64,000 nucleotides of DNA from Candolleomyces eurysporus. Lineage: Eukaryota > Basidiomycota > Agaricomycetes > Agaricales > Psathyrellaceae. How positions within the stretch are numbered: the first letter of the stretch is position 1; the number at the start of each line of letters is the position of its first letter. The DNA lies in contig JANBPK010000709.1 in NCBI GenBank assembly GCA_027579435.1, forward strand, positions 359,938-423,937. The letters are read 5' to 3'. Below the pieces are notes generated by a model, which worked only from the letters and a program-made list of their open reading frames with translations, had not been told where the DNA came from and made no database searches. Shown here piece by piece: positions 56,445 through 64,000 of the stretch. Both the position numbers and the translations under genes were made by a program.

Positions 56445-57520
56445 GTCCATTGAGAGACCGAATTCATAGATTGCCGTCGGTGGAGTGAGTAAGTGAGTGA
56501 CTTTACCAGGCATCGTGGACGTGTGGCTTGTGTGATACTGGAAACGAGAACAAAGCCTAACACCGCCATCAAAGGAAGGTCTACCCGCCCCGGAAAAGAT
56601 CCAATAGACGCCCGATAGCAAAGTTTCAGGGCTTGTAAAGGGTAAAGTGCTTTTCATTACAAAAACCAGCTCCAGCTAGATAAAAGCTCCAGTGGTTTAT
56701 GCAGCCAGCGCTAGCATCCATCATTCACCTCTCGAACCTTACGATCTCACGTTCACCCGTTTGCCAATGTCTTCCCCGCCTCAAAGCACCATTGTGTACA
56801 ACCAGCAACACAATCGTGCCATATATAATGGAACAATCAATAGCGTGGTGTGCACGTACTTCAACGGAGTGGCTGATTGCACGTTCGGCCCCACTCTCAG
56901 CAAAGCAGACGTACCGGCCTCTGATTCTCGCTCCGAGCAGTCACAAACGCCTTCTGGTGAGCCCTCTGCCTCTTACAAACATGGAAGGAGGACACCCTCT
57001 CACCACGGCCTGTGCGGTGGCGTAGAGAACGGCAGCAATGGATCCCCTCAGGACGTTGACGGTATTCCTCATCACCTTTGTCTTTATTCTCTACCGCTCA
57101 TACATACCGTTGAAAAGCAGCCATCGGACAGTGGGTCCTACAGCACCACCAACAAGCAATTGCGGCGGCGGCGTCTGCGTACTCTTGGGCCCGCTGGGCA
57201 CACCCTCCTGTCAGCAATTCTCCCCTTCCTCTACCACCACACACGGTTTTCTCGTCACTTTTTCCAGGCTATGGTCCTCAGCCAGGGCGACCGACAACTG
57301 CATCGTCGCCTTCTGTAACTCAAGGGCATCAACATGCGGATGCATGCCGTAGTACAGTTGAGGGAGGCCCATGCGACTGCAAGTTTTAAACGGCGTAAGA
57401 ACCGACATCTGGGTACCATTTCATTACCAGCTTTGCATTCGCATTCACACGTTAATTCACAAATTATTTGGACCTTGTGTTAGTAATACCTACCGATCTA
57501 TTAGTTTGATGGTTGGCTTT
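56445..57520 (+). repeat. Right arm of the inverted duplication
   Basis: Inverted counterpart of 50765-51785, beginning CCATTGAGAGACCGAATTCA and ending past GCATTCGCATTCACACG and AAATTATTTGGACCTTG. It carries the better preserved paralogue. Target duplications or terminal motifs of a transposon are not visible. Confidence 0.7.
56767..57352 (+). CDS. Orphan membrane protein, plus-strand paralogue
   Basis: Two exons. Exon 1 (56767-56956) encodes MSSPPQSTIVYNQQHNRAIY then NGTINSVVCTY and VADCTFGPTLSKADVPASDS and ends at a GTGAGC donor. The acceptor GGCAG at 57031-57035 opens exon 2 in phase: a hydrophobic segment (LRTLTVFLITFVFILYRSYI) that is probably membrane spanning, a Gly/Cys-rich loop (SNCGGGVCVLLGPLGTPSC), SPSSTTTHGFLVTFSRLW, ATDNCIVAFCNSRASTCGCM then P and TAG at 57352. 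Total about 168 residues. The Cys positions in VVCTY, CTFGP, PSC, DNC and STCGCMP are shared with the inverted paralogue, which argues that both exons are coding. There is no N-terminal signal peptide. No family is recognised. Confidence 0.55.
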
Positions 57521-57761
57521 CATCTTGACTAAGTGTAATCCCGACCCAAAGACCCGGTGCGGCACACCCTACCTACCAAAAGCCACATGCGCAGCATTTT
57601 GTCATCACGCTGCCCGAGCGACCGGTTTTTATGTTCAGACGCCTACACACCTAAGCGAAGGAAGTTGCAGACGGGCCGGAATATTATAGAGTAGAGCATG
57701 CTGCGATCGATCCATGAAAGTGCATGCGTCAAGGCAAGGTCTGCACTAGCGGCGCGGCGGT
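57521..57761. other. Short intergenic segment
   Basis: No gene seen between the orphan gene and type C copy 3. Confidence 0.35.
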
Positions 57762-59074
57762 ATGTGGGTATGTTGTCCTATCAAAAGCGTCGATGTGTTC
57801 CGGCCCAGAACGTATGTTCCTACTAAAAGATTCCAGTCAGGACGAGCAGCATTACATCCAGCCTTAGTCGCCAGTCACGTTTGCCGCCGCTGGCGTGAAG
57901 TGCCTCTCGCCACGAAAGTACTTTGGCGTCATCTACACGTTCAGCTTCCTTTCTATCCTTCGTCGTCGAGCGCGCGGAACGAATGGAGGGTGAAGGTCGT
58001 AAATATGACGAAATTGTGGATTTCACGCTCTGAAAACTCCTATCTCAATGTCAAGATCACCGACATGGGCAGTCTGTCCAGTGGCCTAGAAGAGGCATTT
58101 GTCACACAGTGCATCGGGTTCAACGAACTCGTGGGGATCGTGTGCTCCTCGTCAATGCGATGGATGGATTTTTACTTCATGACCGGCTTCCCCCAGGCTC
58201 AGCTTCCCAACTTCCCCATCACCCGTCTTCTAGCCGTCCCTCCCAATCCACCCCGGCACTCACAACCGTCGAACTCCGCTGTAGCATACGCGAATTCCGA
58301 CAGGAAATCTGCTGAACAACACACGGTGTCGAGCACAAATATCTTCAGCGCATCAACATTGCGCTCGTTGAGAATAGGTCCTCGAATCATGTTTCATGAT
58401 CTCATGCACCTGCCTGTGGCGTGGTCCAATCTGGAGCATTTTTCTTTTGGTGGATATTCCATTGGGTCTGCCCACTGTTTCGACGTGGCACAGGCCTTGG
58501 GATTGCTCGAGGAATGCCCGAACCTCGTCACATGTCATCTCGCTCTCCAAAGAGATGTCACCATACCGATAGGCCGTGCACCAGTCCCACACTTCAGAAA
58601 CCCATTCACGCCGCACAGATCCCATCTTCCCAACGGGTTCGCCCAATTCCTCATCCTTCCATCTCTTCGTAAACTCGAGGTCTTCACTGGCTTCAGCAAG
58701 TGCACGCCACGGGAATACGAGAAGAGTGGACTCTCCGACATGATTGCCTTGGACACTTACCCAATAGCGATCTTTTGAAGCACCTCTCGCCCGAATTCGA
58801 TGAGATGGGTACTGCTGTCACTCAGCTCCCGTGCCCAAGAATCGAAGCGTTCAAGTTTGACGCGCAGAGAAGTGAAGTCGCTAGAGAGGCTTTGGTCGAG
58901 GCTCGACGACGGGAGGTAAACAATCGGACTTTGCAAAGCGGGCTCGCTCGCCTGCGGGAAGTCGATTGCGACAGATATTCCTTCCAAGCCACTCATCTCA
59001 GGCAGCCCCTTCGTGACAGAGGGATTGACATGGAGGCTTTTTCACTGACTAACTGGTACTATTTCTCTGTTTGA
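57762..59074 (+). pseudogene. F-box-like gene, type C copy 3, head missing and 3' frameshift
   Basis: Type C similarity begins near 57850 with PALVASHVCRRWREVPLATK then VLWRHLHVQLPFYP. The coiled coil and the first half of the F-box-like block present in copies 1 and 2 are missing. The body is well kept (MTKLWISRSENSYLNVKITD; STLRSLRIGPRIMFHDLMHL; LLEECPNLVTCHLALQRDVT; LILPSLRKLEVFTGFSKCTP). The frame opened at 57762 stops at 58778, but coding continues in another frame from about 58765 (LKHLSPEFDEMGTAVTQLPC; LARLREVDCDRYSFQATHLR; GIDMEAFSLTNWYYFSV, stop at 59074). It shows what the native type C 3' end looks like. A truncated product from 57762 is possible, but I favour a pseudogene. Confidence 0.7.
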
Positions 59075-59819
59075 TTTTACCCGAGATTCTTCATTTCGTA
59101 TCGTCCGACGTGTGTGGTCCTTGATGTCTCCTCTGATATGTACCGCTGTGATCACCATACTCTCTCTGTATCAATGCTTAATGTAGTCTCTACCATAACC
59201 GTGTTCTTAGGATTCTGTCTCTTCCACATTATGTACCTACAGGATAATTTTTTTTGCTCATTGTATAAGCGTAGTTTGGATGTATCTGCCTTGAAAATAG
59301 CTAGGTTCATCCTCAATCGATGAACGATGAATTGAAAGATTTAGTAGTTGTATGTACTGGCGACACTCCAACCGCATCTTTCTCTCTCTGCCTCCTTGTC
59401 TCTCCCAATTTCTCTCGCGTTTCGTCTTTTCCTGCTTGAGCTCCCAATGATGAACTCGTTTTTCCGCTCCACCAACTCGATGGGCTTCGTCACGATGGGA
59501 AAGCACATATGGCACTCCAGATATTCCGTCAATATTTACGCCTTGTGTGGAGGCCGAGCTTTCCAAGCGATCTAGTTCCCGGCAAAGTCTGTTTTTTTAT
59601 ATCTTGCTTCATTCATATAACTACTCTCCATCATAACGTAGTGCATTTTATCTCAGGTCTCTTACCTGAACCCGGCGTTTCATACGCGGACGTTGCGACA
59701 GGGGCAAACGCGTCGAGATGGTGAAAAATTGATCGTGATTTCCCACGAGCATCGCGATCAAGATTTCTTGATTGGAGGAACGAGGCTCGTATATTTTCGT
59801 TCGGTTCCCCATCTCCATA
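59075..59819. other. Unrelated sequence replacing the type B copy 2 head
   Basis: About 745 bases without a supported gene. The last 250 bases occupy the position where a type B N-terminal F-box would be expected but show no similarity to it. Confidence 0.45.
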
Positions 59820-60830
59820 GATTCTCAGTACGATCCCCTTTCAATGTTCCAGATTGGCAAGGATGAGGGATGCGTATGTGCACAGAAGATTGAAAACCTT
59901 CTAAACCGTATAAAGATGTTTGTCTCTCGTTCTGGGAACCGTACCCTGAATGTGACGGTCAACGCTAAATCTATGGTCAAAGGCTTGCGCTCGCATATCA
60001 TCGCCTCGTACCCGGATACCAAAATCGACCCATTGAACGGAATATGCACTAGCCTTGAACTCAGCGTATTCAAGGCGGCCGATCCGCTGGTCGAATACCT
60101 CGCACAACTCTCTCCCAGAATAGGGGAACTCAATCTATCCATGCCAATTGTGTCAGCAGACACCCCTTTCAGAGAACTGTTGAAGCTCAAAACCGACGGT
60201 GTATCCCACCTTCGAAAGCCTGATCTTCAGATCGACTTATTCCATTACTCCTGGACTGACGACAACCTCGAAATCGACGACGAGAAAAAAGAGGAAACGT
60301 TCTTGCAGCCAAGCAACGTCTATAGTCTGAACCTCTTGCTCCATCCCGATGTTGGAGAGGGTTCTGAGCTCCAGGAGCTACAGCTACCCGTCAACTGGTC
60401 CGCAATCACCCATCTAAGTCTCTCAGCACCGGATCACCACTTTCTCGAAACAGACGATGAATATCAGGCGATCCAGTTTTCCTTGCTTTGCCTGAAAGTT
60501 CTTGCAATGTGCGCCAATATTGAACATTGCGAGATTGCAATGCCGTTACTTTGGACGGAACCAGAGCTTTTGGAGCTTGAAGACAGTCAAATCGCCGAAC
60601 ACTCATGCAAACTCGCGAACCTCAAGTCGTTCAAAATTCGTAACCTCTCCCAGGTTGCGGTAGAATTCGCAAGTGTCTTGAACTCCCATCTCTCGAAAAC
60701 CTTACTCTCGTTGGCGAGGATGATCGCCCTGACCCAGCAGGGGCGGCTACGAGTAACTTGAAAGAGTTCGCAACTCGATTTGGGTCGCAGCTGAAAACTG
60801 CAGCAGCACATCACATTGGCCTCCCATAGA
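59820..60830 (+). pseudogene. F-box gene, type B copy 2, F-box lost and frameshifted
   Basis: From SQYDPLSMFQIGKDEG at 59821 onward the sequence is about 93% identical to type B copy 1 (INRIKMFVSRSGNRTLNVTV; LSPRIGELNLSMPIVSADTP; LPVNWSAITHLSLSAPDHHF). The first about 65 residues, which carry the F-box, are absent; upstream DNA is unrelated, with an open frame reaching back to 59772. Near 60671 one base is missing relative to copy 1 (GCAAGTGTC for GCGAAGTGTC), shifting the frame to a stop at 60759-60761. In the ancestral frame the terminal codon is TAG, as in copy 1, followed by coding-like KDLQHCFTKLQNVSTSFVGC. It cannot make a normal F-box protein. Confidence 0.8.
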
Positions 60831-61099
60831 AGGACCTCCAGCACTGTTTTACGAAGCTTCAAAACGTTTCGACTTCTTTCGTTGGCTGCTAATTGGACTC
60901 TGACTTGAATTTCTGACGGACCATTGCTACTAGTAAGCCTTTTGTGGACTTCTTTCCCTCATCTTAGGTTGAGCTTGGACTCCAGGACGTTGCGAACAAC
61001 ATATCTTGTGCACATCTATCTTCAGAATAGCCGTTATCTCAAGGTTTGAGCGTTGTTTTGAATATCATCATATCAGGCGTCATCGAACTCGAACTCCAC

Positions 61100-61502
61100 T
61101 CCAAATTGCGAGCCTTTACCCTGGCCCTGACGTGTCGCACGCTACTCTATCCCCAGAGATGTTCAGCAAGCTAACCCCCGAATACGATTTCTTAGTTGGT
61201 AGGCGCCCTGTTGAAAATCCCGTCCTCCCTAGGCTGAAGGTTTTTCCGTTCAGATGTGACGGTGGAGCGCTTGACGTTGAGTTTCTCGTAGATTTTGTAG
61301 CAGCAAGGAGAATAGATGGGTACGGACCACACACACCCTGCCCGCCTGCGGAAGTGGAATCTGTCACTCGGGTTCATCATTTTACCTGCGATCCTCTTAA
61401 GTTGTTCCGAGTTCGGAATGTGGATTTTGGATGGGTTCTCACTCGAGAATTATGTCATTCGCCCTTCACCAATGAGTCCATGGATCCAATCGTATTGTTC
61501 TA
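61100..61502 (+). pseudogene. Type A 3' fragment
   Basis: Translates as HATLSPEMFSKLTPEYDFLV, RPVENPVLPRLKVFPFRCDG and VEFLVDFVAARRIDG, matching the last 130 residues of type A genes (LNPEMFARITPEYESHTGGH; LVDFVAARRKEG). The upstream body is missing. It lies between type B copy 2 and type A copy 4, so a second type A gene was probably deleted here. Confidence 0.7.
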
Positions 61503-61605
61503 GTATTCAGAGTGAATGATAAGATAAGAAAGATCAATGCCAGCAGAATCGCCTTGGAATGGCTTCTACAGCTTGCTTTGAACCTCTTCTTCACTCGTGC
61601 GACCA

Positions 61606-63375
61606 ATGTCTTCGTCTACTTCTTCTCCTTTTCATCCACACTTGAAGACCAATTACACTCCTTCGGATACAGAAATTCCCAAAATTCGAACGTTTATCAG
61701 CACGCGGCAGGCAGTGTTGGATGAAATCGATCAACAAATCAAGGGCTTGGAGGTGCAGCTGGAGCGGTTGAAGAGGCGCAGGACGGTTGAACTAGAGTTC
61801 ATTGACGATCACTTCTCCCTATTGTCGCCTATTAAAAAGGTTCCAGACGATATCCTTTCCTCCGTCCTTGTCATTGCCGTTGGGGAGCCTGAACGGAATG
61901 ATGACGACCAGAAAGACCACGATCAGTGGCAGGGGGTCTTGTCATTCCGTAAAGCAAAGCCCTTCAGCCACGTTTGCAAGCACTGGAGAGCGGTCTCCAT
62001 CAGTACCGGACTCCTATGGCGATATCTGGATATCCGTATCCCCTATATCCGTTGACCCCCAGAGACTACTGGAGGATTCAGGTTAGGAAGATTGAATCGA
62101 TGGTGAAGACATCTATCGCACGATCTGCAGGCTATCCGCTGTGCATAGAGCTGGACGGCCTCGTTGACGGGTACATGGTTTCCCAAATAAACTCCGCCGT
62201 GGAGAGGGGTGACATGGCGGAGGATCTGCGATATCTGGAGGGTCTCGTGGAGATCCTGCTGGAATCAACAGCGCGGTGGAAGGAAGTGGCGTTCAGTTTC
62301 ACTATTCCTTTTATCGACACACCCCTCCGTCGATTACTTCTCGTCCAGCCCTCCGAAAGCGCCATCTTACGGAAAGTTGAGCTCAACGTTGGAGTTGTAG
62401 CTTCGGAATCTGGAGCACAGACGCCCTACGACCCGTTGGAGCTATGGCAAATGGACTGGATGCATGGTGGACCATCAATTCTCATGCACGATTCAATCCG
62501 CATCCTCAATTTTGGTGACCGGATAGTGCAGGATATCGCGAGCATGGCCGTGAACTGGCCTTCCCTAACCCACTTCGCATTCAAAGGGTACAGGCAGTGG
62601 GGGGNCGTCCCCGCTCCACTTCGGTGTTGATGACGCACTCGGATTGCTCAAGTTGTGCCCGAACCTGGTCACCTGCGGCATTCCAATGGAATCTAATCTT
62701 CCCATTTTCTCCACCAAGCCGATCACGATGGCCTTCCTCGAAGAATTCTCTATCACCCCGTTTGCATATGACATTCCCCGGGACTTTGCCCCCCTCGTTG
62801 TCCTTCCGTCACTTCGCAAGCTGGTCATCCACCAAGGTGAAGAATATATTTGGGTACCCCACAATTACGAGGGAAGTGGTATCGCCCAGTTTATACAGCG
62901 CTTTGGGGATCAGCTCACAGATGTGACATTATACATTCACGCTCTCACTCCCACTGGTCTTGATCATTGCCTACAGCACCTCACAAACGTCATCCGACTG
63001 GAACTTTGTTCCGAATACTTTCCTCCCAATTGGGCATGCGCAGTTCTTACCCCTCAGCTGTTTGCCAGGCTCACGCCTGAATATGAATCACACACCGGTG
63101 GGCACCTGCTTAATGTTCCTGTACTACCAAAATTGGAGGGTGTTGCATTCAGGTTTGGGTTTGGTGATGAAGAACTTCTGCTCGATGCCCTCGTAGATTT
63201 TGTAGCGGCAAGGAGAAGAGAAGGGGATATCGTGCGCCTACGGAAAGCGGAATTCGTCGTCGCCTGGGTACACAAGCTCCGTCGCGATCCCCTGAAGTTA
63301 CTTCGAGCTAAAAACGTAAATTTGGACGGATTCTCTTTCACAGGCTATGAGGTGGACAAAGAACTAGAGATGTAA
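61606..63375 (+). pseudogene. F-box-like gene, type A copy 4, frameshifted
   Basis: The ATG at 61606 encodes MSSSTSSPFHPHLKTNYTPS, a coiled coil (VLDEIDQQIKGLEVQLERLK) and the F-box-like block (KVPDDILSSVLVIAV; FSHVCKHWRAVSISTGLLWR). At about 62043 one base is missing relative to copies 2 and 3, giving RIPYIR then TGA; the shifted frame continues as PRDYWRIQVRKIESMVKTSI. This break is not beside an N. A second break at the N at 62605 after five or more G may be artefactual. The rest is well kept to LRAKNVNLDGFSFTGYEVDK and TAA at 63375. If the first deletion is real, the product would be about 150 residues including coiled coil and F-box only. I class it as a recent pseudogene. Confidence 0.72.
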
Positions 63376-63589
63376 CTGTCTTGGAACTGTTCTCCATGAT
63401 GATCTCGAATGTAATCCCTATGTCGAATCGTGTAGGAATAGAAATATTGTTAGCCAAGGCCAGATCTCATTGAGCGACCCTCCAACCTCAACCTCATCCC
63501 CGACACTCCTCATCCTGGAGCTGCTGAAAATGAGAATAGGTCTCAGCTACATTCGGAAGACGCAATCGACGAACCGCGCTCAGTATTCC

Positions 63590-63782
63590 ACCTGATATTG
63601 TGACATTCGATAAATCAACGACAACGCACTCCCAGCAATCTTTGTTGAAACACTCAATGCCCAAGAACCCAGGAATTTGACCACGACGCGCATCCACCCG
63701 GCCGTTGTCGTCAGATGTGCTTGTCATCGTTGGAGAAAAATTGGCCTCGCAACAAAACTTCTTTGGCCGCATTTTGAGTAAG
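63590..63782 (+). pseudogene. Type C F-box relic downstream of type A copy 4
   Basis: Weakly recognisable as the same relic as at 50170-50480: pieces IHPAVVVR, CHRW and LATK in shifting frames match the F-box-like block. It is cut by a family-2 MITE end at about 63780. Confidence 0.5.
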
Positions 63783-64000
63783 GTAGACCCAGTTCAAAAC
63801 GCACCAACGTCACGTGGGTGTGACATCTCGTCCAAATTAGGACAGAGAACCACAAATGTCGGATTATTAAAGGAAGAAAATCCAAAATAAAGAATCTGCT
63901 CCCATAGAGTTGTTGAAAATACCGTAGAGTAGCCACAGTTAGAAAATGAAGAGACTTGGCTGAGATTTGGTGAGGTAGTTCCCCAAATACCCAAATCTGT
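63783..64000. mobile_element. Family-2 MITE-like end, truncated by the window edge
   Basis: Begins AAGGTAGACCCAGTTCAAAA and contains GCACCAACGTCACGTGGGTG then a GTCCAAA...ACCACA.ATG stretch. These parallel, in the same order, the left end of the element at 40430-41085. The right end lies outside the window. Confidence 0.55.

Noticed and set aside
1..64000. CRISPR arrays, prophage, bacterial operons or ribosome-binding sites
   Set aside because: None seen, and the spliced gene structures show that the DNA is eukaryotic.

Overview
The window looks like nuclear DNA of a basidiomycete fungus, most likely a mushroom-forming agaricomycete. Genes are split by many short introns (about 45-70 nt) with GTRNGT donors and YAG acceptors. 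Housekeeping genes have fungal signatures (Pif1-like helicase, Tim44, holocytochrome c synthase, USP5/Ubp14-like peptidase). A DUF6533-type seven-helix protein and a crowd of F-box-like paralogues are typical of that group. I recognise no rRNA, tRNA, CRISPR or virus. All calls come from reading the sequence; splice sites are manual inferences.

Region 1 (1-31,951) is a conventional gene-rich arm. In order it holds: a coiled-coil protein (+), a small spliced basic protein (-), a Pif1-family helicase (-), TIM44 (-), a small predicted secreted protein (-), holocytochrome c-type synthase (-), an MFS hexose transporter (+), a DUF6533 seven-helix protein (-), a family-3 pectate lyase (-), an aldehyde dehydrogenase (-), a USP5/Ubp14-type ubiquitin peptidase (-) and, from a shared 340-bp upstream region, a predicted helical/zinc-ribbon protein (+). 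A MITE and a 140-bp inverted repeat lie between the transporter and the seven-helix gene.

Region 2 (about 32,480-64,000) is a 31-kb array of F-box-like genes, all on the plus strand, in three related classes named here. Type A (about 580 aa, N-terminal coiled coil then F-box-like segment) has copies at 34,525, 43,154, 48,283 and 61,606. Type B (about 404 aa, F-box at the extreme N terminus) is intact at 46,498, truncated at 59,820 and relic at 33,835. Type C (coiled coil plus F-box-like segment) is truncated at 36,667, chimeric at 41,310 and headless at 57,762. The array carries two decayed partial copies of the neighbouring USP5 gene, each lying immediately upstream of a B-A pair, so a block [USP5 fragment - B - A - C] has been duplicated. 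Fusions, frameshifts, MITEs and a tandem repeat show birth-and-death evolution.

Two other items inside the array deserve attention. One is a pair of inverted paralogous genes of unknown function (50,892-51,519 minus and 56,767-57,352 plus), sitting in about 1-kb inverted duplications around a gene-poor 4.7-kb spacer. The other is a 66-residue predicted secreted peptide (39,366-39,662) in a transposon-rich island. Ten single N characters occur, most of them next to homopolymer runs, and at least five of the coding ones coincide exactly with a break in an otherwise intact reading frame, so those breaks are probably sequencing artefacts.
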